Assembly: GCA_018696595.1 (NCBI GenBank)
Contig: JABHQW010000005.1
Location: 25,721-89,720 of the forward strand
From: Candidatus Woesearchaeota archaeon
Lineage (GTDB): Archaea > Nanobdellota > Nanobdellia > Woesearchaeales > GW2011-AR9
Length of the DNA: 64,000 nt
Direction: 5' to 3'
This document shows, piece after piece, positions 45,026 to 52,559 of the stretch. Each line of letters starts with the position of its first letter. Within the stretch, counting starts at the first letter, position 1. Below the pieces are notes generated by a model. It had not been told where the DNA came from. It saw nothing but the letters and a program-made list of their open reading frames with translations, and searched no databases. The position numbers and the translations under genes were made by a program.

Positions 45026-45103
45026 AATATACACCTCTTTTCGTTAAAGTAATGAAAATTCATTTATTAATGTTTCTAAAAAAGAAAAAAAGAAAAAAGA
45101 AAA

Positions 45104-46141
45104 TTATTCTTCAGTTTCAGTTTCTTCTTCCTCATCTTCAACTTCTTCCTCTATTTCGGTTTCTTCAACATCATCAGAAACTTTATTGTTTTTGTAAACT
45201 TCGTTAAACTCTTTAACAAATTCTCTCAACAATTCTTTAGTTTCTTTCATGTCTTCACGAACAACCCTTTGTTTCTCTTTAGCTTCTTCTAAAGCTTCGG
45301 GACTAGATTTAGCATTGGCCCAGGCCTCTTCAGCTGCTTCCTGATCTGCTTTCAAATCTTCCATTGCTTCCCTAAACTCTTCAGCAATCTCTTTAACTTC
45401 AGCTAATTCAGCCTCAGTATAACCTTTATCTTCTAAAGTAGAAATTCGAACAGTCATAGCATTATAATATTCTTCATGCTTATCTGCTAAGTTACCCATC
45501 TTATTATTAATCAACTGAGTTACTTGCCACCTTTGTTCTCTTCTAACTTTATTCCAGATATTTTTAAGTGCTTTAATTTGTTCTCTTAATTCTTCTGCAG
45601 TTAAATCATCTCCCAGAGATTCAATTTCATCTTTCTTTGCAGTTAATTCTTCTTCTAACTCAGCAATCTTAGCTAAAGCTTCTTCTTTTTCTTCAGCAGT
45701 TAAAGCTTTAGAATTTTCTACTTGATCAACTAACTTCTCTAAAGATCTTAAAATTAAATCGCTAGTTTTAACTAAATGGTTCTTTACGCCAATTCTTAAT
45801 CCTTGTTTAGCTTTTCTACACGTTTCCGCATCTTCATTACAAGCTTCAACATTCTTTTTTGCTTCCATTACTTTTTCTTTTTGTGCTTGAAAATGTTCTC
45901 TAGCTTGTAGGTGTTTCTCTTTTAATAATTGTAATCTTTCTCTAGTTAGTTTTAATCCTTCCTTTGTATTCGCCAAAACTTTCTTTGCTTGCTTTCCAGG
46001 TGCTTGTTTAGCTTTCAACGGTTCAGGAGTTGCATCTAAAACATCTCCTGTTTCTTCTTCTGCTAAAGCTGCTGGTAGAATACTTAAGATAAATAGTGCC
46101 AGTACAGCCAAAGCAAATGTTTTCTTCATTATTTTTTTCAT
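45104..46141 (-). CDS. Exported coiled-coil protein
   Basis: 345 residues. MKKIMKKTFALAVLALF begins a signal peptide with likely cleavage after ALA. The mature protein is nearly all charged helix (Glu/Lys/Ala), as in LTRERLQLLKEKHLQAREHF and AELEEELTAKKDEIESL, and ends in a Glu-rich tail. It is probably an elongated surface or periplasm-like coiled coil. A GGAGGG Shine-Dalgarno precedes two close ATGs at 46147 and 46141; spacing favours 46141. A longer frame starting at 46210 is less likely. Confidence 0.7.
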   Translation of the reverse strand: MKKIMKKTFALAVLALFILSILPAALAEEETGDVLDATPEPLKAKQAPGKQAKKVLANTKEGLKLTRERLQLLKEKHLQAREHFQAQKEKVMEAKKNVEACNEDAETCRKAKQGLRIGVKNHLVKTSDLILRSLEKLVDQVENSKALTAEEKEEALAKIAELEEELTAKKDEIESLGDDLTAEELREQIKALKNIWNKVRREQRWQVTQLINNKMGNLADKHEEYYNAMTVRISTLEDKGYTEAELAEVKEIAEEFREAMEDLKADQEAAEEAWANAKSSPEALEEAKEKQRVVREDMKETKELLREFVKEFNEVYKNNKVSDDVEETEIEEEVEDEEEETETEE

Positions 46142-46374
46142 TTTCATTTCCCTCCAATTTTTTTGTTCATCACAAACGTTTTGTCTGATCATACAGTTCT
46201 GAGAGATCAACTACTTTATAAAGAAACTTTTTGGTCATTGGTTTTTTAGTTGCAAAGAAGCTTGTTTTTAAGAGTTAAAACTTTAGGAAGCTTGAATTGG
46301 GGGTTAAAGGTTTATGGAAAGTGTTTTGTTCTCACACATAAAATATAAAAAGAAGTTCATTATTTTGTTTATTT

Positions 46375-46884
46375 ATGGAAGACTTACATGATACTTGGCC
46401 TCATCGTTGGCTTACACCAAAAGCAGAACCAAGGAATTCTTCAATACACCGATACGGAATCTTTGCAAAAGAAGAGATTAAGAAAGGTGAACCAATTAAT
46501 GCTTTTGGTGGAATTACAGTTCCGAAGGGAGAAATAAAAGAATATAGAAAAATCATCAGTCATGCTGGAATACAAGTTAGCGATGATTTCTTTATTGTTC
46601 CTTCAAGCCATGAAGAAATCAAAGAACAAGGAATATTTAATCACTCTTGTGAACCAAATGTTGGCTTTAATTCTAGTATAACTATGGTTGCAATGAGAGA
46701 TATAAAAGCAGGGAAAGAGTTAGCCACCGATTATGCATTTATGGAATCCTATTTTGAATCTTTTGAATGTAGTTGTGGTTCTTCTAATTGTAGGAAAACA
46801 ATTACAGGCAATGATTGGAAAATTAAAGAGATTCAAGAAAAATATAAAGAATTCTTTTCCCCATACTTACGAGATAAGATATAA
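46375..46884 (+). CDS. SET-domain protein methyltransferase
   Basis: 169 residues. The SET fold is clear: HRYGIFAKEEIKKGE (near 23), IFNHSCEPNVGFNSS (near 83, the NHSCxPN pseudoknot), DIKAGKELATDYAF (near 103) and a post-SET zinc motif FECSCGSSNCRKTI. It transfers methyl groups from SAM to lysine of a protein; archaeal targets are uncertain. A TAAAATATAAAAAG box lies about 30 bases upstream. It is followed by the NUDIX gene, which has its own promoter. Confidence 0.9.
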   Translation: MEDLHDTWPHRWLTPKAEPRNSSIHRYGIFAKEEIKKGEPINAFGGITVPKGEIKEYRKIISHAGIQVSDDFFIVPSSHEEIKEQGIFNHSCEPNVGFNSSITMVAMRDIKAGKELATDYAFMESYFESFECSCGSSNCRKTITGNDWKIKEIQEKYKEFFSPYLRDKI

Positions 46885-46891
46885 TTTCTTT

Positions 46892-46924
46892 TTTCAATAA
46901 CTTTTTATAGCAAATAAACTTTCT
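46892..46924 (+). promoter_or_regulatory. Duplicated promoter segment, copy 1 (NUDIX gene)
   Basis: A 33-bp segment beginning TTTCAATAACTTTTTATAGC and ending AACTTTCT, identical to 47419-47451. It contains TTTTTATAG, about 26 bases before the ATG at 46933, so it is a TATA promoter for a leaderless mRNA. Confidence 0.65.
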
Positions 46925-46932
46925 GTTATTTT

Positions 46933-47418
46933 ATGGATAGAAGCACTTTACCTTATCGAAGAAATTGCGAAGGATATTTTTTTACAAATGATGGAAAAGT
47001 ATTAGCCAAAGACACTAAAAAAGGTTATCTTGTTTTTCCGGGTGGGGGTATTGATAAAGGAGAACATGCAGATTCTGCAGTGGTACGTGAAACTTTTGAA
47101 GAAACCGGTGCAATTATTCAATTACCAATTAAAGATTTAGAAACAGTTCAATTTATTTGGGATGAGAATTGGGCAAGGTCAGAAAAACAAAAGAGAAGAT
47201 ATAAAGAATATAAAGGTGAAGAAATGCATTTCTTTTCTGGAAAGATTAAAGAGTTTACAAAAAATGAGGAACAACATGAAGATTATTGGGAAGGTGAAAA
47301 ACTCATGCCCATATCAAAAGCAATTAAGATTATTGAAAAAGAAAAACCATTCCCAGAAAACATGAAAGTTTATCGTGAAGCGCAACTTAAATTTCTAAAT
47401 CAAATAAATAACACTTAA
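46933..47418 (+). CDS. NUDIX hydrolase
   Basis: 161 residues. The NUDIX box matches the canonical pattern: GGGIDKGEHADSAVVRETFE with the E-E-T-G-A end (G-x5-E-x7-R-E-x2-E-E). These hydrolyse nucleoside diphosphate derivatives with a divalent metal. The N-terminus is RNCEGYFFTNDGKVL. Its substrate cannot be told. It has its own promoter (46892-46924), identical to that of the next gene, so the two are probably co-regulated. Confidence 0.9.
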   Translation: MDRSTLPYRRNCEGYFFTNDGKVLAKDTKKGYLVFPGGGIDKGEHADSAVVRETFEETGAIIQLPIKDLETVQFIWDENWARSEKQKRRYKEYKGEEMHFFSGKIKEFTKNEEQHEDYWEGEKLMPISKAIKIIEKEKPFPENMKVYREAQLKFLNQINNT

Positions 47419-47451
47419 TTTCAATAACTTTTTATAGCAAATAAACTTTCT
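47419..47451 (+). promoter_or_regulatory. Duplicated promoter segment, copy 2 (membrane wHTH gene)
   Basis: Exact second copy of the 33-bp segment at 46892-46924, starting directly after the NUDIX stop codon. Its TATA-like TTTTTATAG is about 26 bases before the ATG at 47460. Sequence on both sides of the copies differs, so the duplicated unit is the promoter itself. Confidence 0.65.
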
Positions 47452-47459
47452 TCTCTTAA

Positions 47460-48167
47460 ATGAAACTTAAATTATCACTTTTATTAGCAATCTTATTATT
47501 AACTTCTCTAGCTACTGCAGCAACGTTACAAGGTAGCGTTTACAATTCCAACTTAGAATTAGAAACAGATGTATTAGTAGAAATTGGCACACAGAAATTC
47601 TTAACCAAAGATGGCAATTACCAATTCGAGTTAACTTTAGGAACACATGAAATAGTTGCCACTAAAGGTTTAGTCTCAACCACAGAAGAAGTTCAAATAA
47701 CTAACACAGGAACAAATGTGTTTGATCTTTTCTTATTAGATGACTTTACAAACGAAGATGATCTTTGGAAAGATACAGAAGAAGAATTCTTTATAGAAGA
47801 TGAAGAAACAAGTTACGCTTTATGGCGTTATGTATTAGGAGGATTAGTAATTTTGGCACTTTTGATCAGATTCTTTTGGATGAGAAAAAAGTTTGGTTCA
47901 GTAAGAAAGTTTAGACAACACCACAAATCAGAAAATAGGAAAACAGTTGAGCAACATCAAAAAGAGATTGATAAAGAGCCAGGATATATTGACCGAGCAG
48001 TAGAAATTATTAAGAAACATGATGGAAGGATTCATCAAAAAACTTTAAGAAAAGAGATGTTAGACATTTCCGAATCTAAAGTTAGCCTAATTCTAACTGA
48101 ACTTGAGCATAAAGGCAAGATTGAGAGGATTAAGAAAGGCCGTGGGAATGTTATTATATTAAAGTAA
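47460..48167 (+). CDS. Membrane-anchored winged-helix regulator
   Basis: 235 residues. A signal peptide (MKLKLSLLLAILLLTSLATA) is followed by an outside beta domain (about 21-95, carboxypeptidase-regulatory-like: TLQGSVYNSNLELETDVLVE) and an acidic linker. One membrane helix (RYVLGGLVILALLIRFFWM, about 123-141) and a basic cytoplasmic stretch then lead to a winged helix (about 173-235, ISESKVSLILTELEHKGKIE). It is built like a one-component sensor that reads the cell surface and binds DNA inside. It sits next to the sigma gene at 48223, on the same strand. Confidence 0.82.
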   Translation: MKLKLSLLLAILLLTSLATAATLQGSVYNSNLELETDVLVEIGTQKFLTKDGNYQFELTLGTHEIVATKGLVSTTEEVQITNTGTNVFDLFLLDDFTNEDDLWKDTEEEFFIEDEETSYALWRYVLGGLVILALLIRFFWMRKKFGSVRKFRQHHKSENRKTVEQHQKEIDKEPGYIDRAVEIIKKHDGRIHQKTLRKEMLDISESKVSLILTELEHKGKIERIKKGRGNVIILK

Positions 48168-48222
48168 AATTTTAACTATTCTTAAGTAAGATTTTTAAGC
48201 TATCTGCTTTATTTGCTAATTA

Positions 48223-49578
48223 ATGAAGAAAGAGAAGAAAGAACAACCAGAACAAGTAAGCTTAATAGATCAATACTTAGATAAAGTTGGAAAAACTCCT
48301 TTATTCAGTAAAAAAGAAGAAGTAGAATGGGGACAGAAAGTTGAGAATTCTTATCGAAATCTAGTTGGTGCCCTTTATAATCACGAAGAAAGAATTGACG
48401 ATGAAATAAGATCTGGCATGTCTATTTTATTGGAAGAGTTACTTATTACCTATGGTGAAGAAAAACGAGAAAGAATTGTAGAAGAAGGGCCAAGTTGTTT
48501 AGAAATCAATGACCCTTATAGAATTATTTCTGAATTGGAAGATTTAGTTTCGAAAGGCAATAAAAAAACAGAAAAAGTTCAAAACCAGGTTTTTAAATTA
48601 TTATATTGGTCTGAATATACCCATCAACCCGAAGAAGGAGAAGAAATCTCAAATGACCTTCCTGAAAAACTTAAGAAAGGAAATTTAAATAAATGTAGAG
48701 AAGCTATTCTTAGTACTGCAGAAAGGATTGCAGAAGAAAACCAAGATTTAGATATAAAAGAAGAAATAGAAGCTATTAATGAATATAAAAGAGAATTAAT
48801 GGAAAGAAATCTAAAACTTGTTGTAAGTGTTGCCAAAGAATATCAAGGCATGGGATTGCAGATGGCTGATTTAATTCAAGAAGGTAATTGGGGTTTAAAA
48901 GAGGCAGTAGATTTCTTTGATTACAGAAAAGGACTCAAATTTTCTACTTATGCCACTCGGAGTATAAAACAAACAATATCAAAAGGAATTGCCCACTATG
49001 CAAAAACAGTAAAAATCCCAAATCAAGTTGGTTTAGTTCGTAGAAAATGGCGGAAAGCTTCAGAAGAACTATTGCAAGGATTAGAAAGAGAACCAAATGA
49101 AAACGAGATTGTTGCCCAGATGATTGAGAATAATCCTGATGATTATGATACAGAAAATACTAAAGAGATTATTGAAAAAATGAGGGCATTAGACCAAGTT
49201 GAGGGAGAACTGGTTCCTTTAGAAAAACATACTAATCTTGAGGTAAGAATCACATTTAAAGATTTAATAGAAGATAATAACGCCTTTGAGGGAGAACAAT
49301 ACAGCTCAAACAGAGAATTAATATTAGAAACAGATAGGGTACTTACTACCTTAACTCAACATCAAGAAAAAATTCTTAGAATGAGACACGGAATTGCTCG
49401 GAATCGTGCTGACCCACAAAATGAAATTGAATCTGGCGAAGATATTCCCCATTCATTAGAAGAAATTGGACAACATTTTGGTGTAAGTAGAAGAGCAATT
49501 CATTATCATGAGAAAAAAGCTTTGAAGAAATTGAGAACAATACTTAAAGCCGAAAAACTAAGAACATTTTGGGATTGA
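48223..49578 (+). CDS. Sigma-70 family protein 2 (bacterial-type sigma factor)
   Basis: 451 residues. It has region 1.2 (SLIDQYLDKVGKTPLFSKKE), region 2 (NLKLVVSVAKEYQ, DLIQEGNWGLKEAVDFFDYR, LKFSTYATRSIKQTISKGI), region 3 (HYAKTVKIPNQV) and region 4 (LTQHQEKILRMRHG; GVSRRAIHYHEKKALKKLR). It is closer to a full bacterial group 1/2 layout than the protein at 43345. A second sigma in one archaeal contig, 3.5 kb away, argues against contamination. The partner RNA polymerase and promoters are unknown. Confidence 0.9.
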   Translation: MKKEKKEQPEQVSLIDQYLDKVGKTPLFSKKEEVEWGQKVENSYRNLVGALYNHEERIDDEIRSGMSILLEELLITYGEEKRERIVEEGPSCLEINDPYRIISELEDLVSKGNKKTEKVQNQVFKLLYWSEYTHQPEEGEEISNDLPEKLKKGNLNKCREAILSTAERIAEENQDLDIKEEIEAINEYKRELMERNLKLVVSVAKEYQGMGLQMADLIQEGNWGLKEAVDFFDYRKGLKFSTYATRSIKQTISKGIAHYAKTVKIPNQVGLVRRKWRKASEELLQGLEREPNENEIVAQMIENNPDDYDTENTKEIIEKMRALDQVEGELVPLEKHTNLEVRITFKDLIEDNNAFEGEQYSSNRELILETDRVLTTLTQHQEKILRMRHGIARNRADPQNEIESGEDIPHSLEEIGQHFGVSRRAIHYHEKKALKKLRTILKAEKLRTFWD

Positions 49579-49588
49579 TAAAGCAAAG

Positions 49589-49600
49589 TTTTAAATAAAA
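49589..49600 (+). promoter_or_regulatory. TATA-like promoter of the SRP RNA
   Basis: TTTTAAATAAAA, about 30 bases before the RNA 5' end inferred from helix pairing at 49627. It fits a polymerase start near 49625. Confidence 0.45.
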
Positions 49601-49626
49601 TCAAGACAATTTCTAGTTAAATTAAA

Positions 49627-49909
49627 CTGTGGGGAAAGCTAGGCTGGGAGGTTAGCGTTCTCTTGTTACTGTCAACACGCTTTAGACAGAGCCGAAGCCC
49701 GCGGAAGGGTCAGTTTTGTTTTGTTGGTCCTGATTGTCTTTGCTGACGGCTTGTCCTTTGGGATGGGCTTGCTGGGAATCTGGTCAGATGTGGAAGCAAG
49801 CAGCCATAACCTTTAAGTTTCATGTTCAGAGGGTTGCAAGTTTGAGAAGCTTTCGGGATTAAGCCAACGATGCTTAGTTGATTCGACTATCGGGCGTGCC
49901 CTTAATCAG
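49627..49909 (+). ncRNA. 7S signal recognition particle RNA
   Basis: About 283 bases, GC-rich against the AT-rich surroundings. The S-domain helix 8 signature GTGGAAGCAAGCAGCC is at about 49788-49803: the GGAA tetraloop and the asymmetric AGCAGCC loop that binds SRP54. The 5' Alu-domain part has GGGAGGTTAGCG and CTGTCAACACGC. The ends CTG (49627) and CAG (49907-49909) and adjacent bases can pair as archaeal helix 1. Exact ends are estimated from this pairing. It guides signal-peptide-bearing ribosomes to the membrane. Confidence 0.85.
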
Positions 49910-50306
49910 TTTTTTTTGGTATAAAATATAAGAAATTTTTATCTTCAGTTAGTTGATAAGGATAAGCCCCTACACAAGTTCTGGCTACGGCATCTTCTAA
50001 ACTAAAATCATTAACACTAAAAGTAAATCCTTTTGGAACCCTAACTGAGATGTCGTTCATTAACCCATATCTTACTATTGCTGAGACACATTGATGTTGC
50101 CAAGTACCAAATGTTTCAATTTGTTCTTCTCCTTTATTTGCCAATTCTTCAACAGTCTTTTTTGCATCAAATGCAATTCCAAAACGATAAGCATTTGTTT
50201 GATCTGCTCTTTTTGTAACTTTATCAATAAAATCTGGAGGAATGTCTTGATCATATTCTGGAAGAAGTTCTCCTTTTCTCATTCCTACAACAATTGCTGG
50301 TATCAC
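49902..50306 (-). CDS. Hypothetical protein
   Basis: 134 residues starting at GTG 50306; an ATG 8 codons in (50282) is the alternative. A TTTTAAAC-type box at about 50327-50335 fits a leaderless GTG start. The protein is soluble, alpha/beta, with IPPDFIDKVTKRADQTNAYRF, a central TFGTWQHQCVSAIVRYG and a final KNFLYFIPKKTD. No family is recognised. Its stop codon lies inside the 3' end of the SRP RNA gene on the other strand. Confidence 0.55.
   Translation of the reverse strand: MIPAIVVGMRKGELLPEYDQDIPPDFIDKVTKRADQTNAYRFGIAFDAKKTVEELANKGEEQIETFGTWQHQCVSAIVRYGLMNDISVRVPKGFTFSVNDFSLEDAVARTCVGAYPYQLTEDKNFLYFIPKKTD
49910..49917 (+). terminator. T-rich terminator of the SRP RNA
   Basis: A run of eight T directly follows the 3' end of the 7S RNA, the usual archaeal intrinsic termination signal. 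The convergent gene at 49902 ends inside it. Confidence 0.5.
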
Positions 50307-50343
50307 TTTAAGTTAATTTTTAGAACGAGTTTAAAAGATTTTC

Positions 50344-50820
50344 TTAATAAACTACAGCTACTACAACACCTTTGATTTGATCGAACCTTACTTTAAACGG
50401 ATCTTGAAATTTATTATTATCACCTTTTACAATAAAGTAAGGCCCATCTTTATCTGTTCCTTTCTCAATCACTCGATGGATAATTGTTCCGTAACTAGAT
50501 TTGTAAGAAATGACATCCCCAACATTAATCGAATCAGCATCTTCTGGTAGAATTTCAATCGCATTACTAGTTTCATCAATAAACGGATCCATTGAATTGG
50601 TATCTGTAAAAGAAGCCCAAGTTGCACCTTCAATATCTAAAACAACTTTGTTCCTATAAACTTTAATTTGATTTTCTTTCACCCAGTCACTTGGCGAAAA
50701 TACTTCTTTCCCCCCAAATAAGCTAGCAGGGATTTGTTTATCGGATAAAGAAATAACTCCGATTGAAAATATAACTAGTAGAATTGCAAATGAAACTAAG
50801 ATTGATTTAATCCACCCCAT
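50344..50820 (-). CDS. Signal peptidase I, archaeal Ser/His type
   Basis: 158 residues, one N-terminal membrane helix (KSILVSFAILLVIFSIGVI). Catalytic Ser in TNSMDPFI (near 74); His in GTIIHRVIE (near 116), where bacteria have Lys; the final KGDNNKFQDPF block matches box E. This is the S26B archaeal/eukaryotic type. It removes signal peptides from exported proteins, such as those at 44798-46141. A family member of about normal size; the C-terminus lacks a second membrane helix. Confidence 0.9.
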   Translation of the reverse strand: MGWIKSILVSFAILLVIFSIGVISLSDKQIPASLFGGKEVFSPSDWVKENQIKVYRNKVVLDIEGATWASFTDTNSMDPFIDETSNAIEILPEDADSINVGDVISYKSSYGTIIHRVIEKGTDKDGPYFIVKGDNNKFQDPFKVRFDQIKGVVVAVVY

Positions 50821-50899
50821 AATTACTACTTTGTGGGAGTTGGGTTTTTAAAGATGTATATAGTAGAAGCTTGATTTTAAGAAATAACTATTAAAGCAT

Positions 50900-51370
50900 T
50901 CACATAAAACTTTCTAAACTTAAATTAACAAGATTCTCTTTTGCTTGTAACTCTTTGAAATTCTTACCAATACTTACAAATAGTTGGCCGTTACATAAAG
51001 TTCTTGAAAGTGGTATTCCTTTATTAGCTAAACTTGCTACACATTCAGAAATTAAAGAATTAGGTAACTCAGATCTTAAAGCAATCTCAGAAAAAGATAA
51101 AGGTTGCTCTTCAGTATAAAGTGTTAAAAAGATTTTCTTTTCAGTTTGATTTAAAGATTCAATTTGTGGTTTTTCTAAATTGCAACCTTGGTTAAGTTGG
51201 ATTTGATCCAAACGAGAAGATAGCTTTTCAAGTTTAACATCCATTTCTTGTAGATAATCAAACAAAGATTGGATCTCAGTGGTGTTCTCATTAATCGCGC
51301 TAAGATGTTCTTCTAGAGCTTGACGGACTTTATGAAATTCAGTTCTGACACCTTGGTATAAGCTACACAT
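50900..51370 (-). CDS. Coiled coil plus winged-helix protein
   Basis: 156 residues. The N-terminal 70 residues are a coiled coil (VRQALEEHLSAINENTTEI, LDYLQEMDVKLEKLSSRL-like heptads). The C-terminal part has a winged helix: KKIFLTLYTEEQPLSFSEIA, then NSLISECVASLANKGIPL. No sensor domain. It is probably a DNA-binding regulator or architectural protein. A TATA-like element is not obvious. Confidence 0.65.
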   Translation of the reverse strand: MCSLYQGVRTEFHKVRQALEEHLSAINENTTEIQSLFDYLQEMDVKLEKLSSRLDQIQLNQGCNLEKPQIESLNQTEKKIFLTLYTEEQPLSFSEIALRSELPNSLISECVASLANKGIPLSRTLCNGQLFVSIGKNFKELQAKENLVNLSLESFM

Positions 51371-51582
51371 TTTTTAGTATTAAACCCCTCTTAGAAAGAA
51401 CAGAAAAACGTACTGTTCCCTTACTACCACCCGAGATTTAACAAATCTTACTGGTTTAAATATGTTTCTATTTTAGAAAATGTATCATTTTTAAGTGGTC
51501 AGAAAAAGTATTTAAAGATATTGTTTTTCTGTAATGTCCACTTAACAAAAGTCTTAAAAACATTCTCAATTTCTTTTACTAT

Positions 51583-52203
51583 ATGGTTAGATCAAAGAAA
51601 GATTTAGAAGTACAACTAAGCAAACTAAAGAATTTCGCAGAACCTTCTTTAGAGTTAGAACAATATGCAACACCTGACACAATTGCAGCAGATTGGATCT
51701 GGCAAATGGCTTTGAACGGAGAAGTTGCAGGAAGAACTTTCTTAGATGCTGCTTCTGGCCCAGGAATTCTTGGAATTGCTTTATTACTAATGGGAGCGAA
51801 GAAAGTTTATTTTGTTGATAAGGATGAATCGGCAATGAAAATATGTATGAACAATTATAATCAAATCAAAGAAGAATATGAAATTGGTGAAGCGGAATTT
51901 ATTATTGAAGACATTTCTTTGTTTGACCAGGAAGTAGATATTACTGTTCAGAATCCGCCCTTTGGAACAAAAACAGAACATGCTGATAAAAAGTTTTTAG
52001 AAAAAGCGTTTGAAGTTTCTAAGATAGTTTACTCAATGCATAAGTATTCTACAAAATCTTTTGTAGAAGCAATTGCCAAAGACTTCGATTTTGAGATTAC
52101 TCATTTCTGGAGATACGATTTTCCGATAAAAGCTACGTTCATGCATCACAAGAAACCGGTTAAAATGGTAGATGTAGGATTGTGGCGGATGGAAAAAAAG
52201 TAA
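51583..52203 (+). CDS. METTL5-like N6-adenine RNA methyltransferase
   Basis: 206 residues, Rossmann methyltransferase. SAM motif I is FLDAASGPGILGIALLLMG (near 50), motif II VYFVDKDESAM, and the catalytic motif is VQNPPFGTKTEHADKKF (near 125), the NPPF signature of the METTL5/small-subunit rRNA adenine methyltransferase family. Human METTL5 modifies 18S rRNA A1832. A TCTTAAAAAC box lies about 28 bases before the ATG. Confidence 0.9.
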   Translation: MVRSKKDLEVQLSKLKNFAEPSLELEQYATPDTIAADWIWQMALNGEVAGRTFLDAASGPGILGIALLLMGAKKVYFVDKDESAMKICMNNYNQIKEEYEIGEAEFIIEDISLFDQEVDITVQNPPFGTKTEHADKKFLEKAFEVSKIVYSMHKYSTKSFVEAIAKDFDFEITHFWRYDFPIKATFMHHKKPVKMVDVGLWRMEKK

Positions 52204-52261
52204 TACATATTTCTAAGAATATAAATATTTATAATTACTTTTAAAATGCTTTAAATCATAA

Positions 52262-52504
52262 ATGTCAAAAGAAACGATTGAAGACAAATTACCGGATGTT
52301 GTTAATGTTAGTTGGTCAATCACAAAAAAAGGAGGAAAAGGGATCGTTAGACATAATCCAGATTTAGGAAAATATAATGATTTATTTGTAGCGGGAAGAG
52401 AAACAGTCCATATTGGAGATCATAGTTATATCAAAACTGTTGATGAAGCGTTCATGAAAGGTAATGAACCAACAGCACATTTACAATATCAAAGGAAGTT
52501 CTAA
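52262..52504 (+). CDS. Small basic protein of unknown function
   Basis: 80 residues, starting MSKETIEDKLPDVVNVSW, with a Gly/Lys-rich loop ITKKGGKGIVRHNPDLGKY and a FVAGRETVHIGDHSYIK strand block. No family is recognised. It lies between the methyltransferase and the P-type ATPase, all on the plus strand but separated by AT-rich promoter-like gaps. The protein-like composition and clean frame support it. Confidence 0.55.
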   Translation: MSKETIEDKLPDVVNVSWSITKKGGKGIVRHNPDLGKYNDLFVAGRETVHIGDHSYIKTVDEAFMKGNEPTAHLQYQRKF

Positions 52505-52559
52505 TCCAAACATTTTTATATTTCTTATTATATACTATTAATAATAAAGAGGACTAAAA

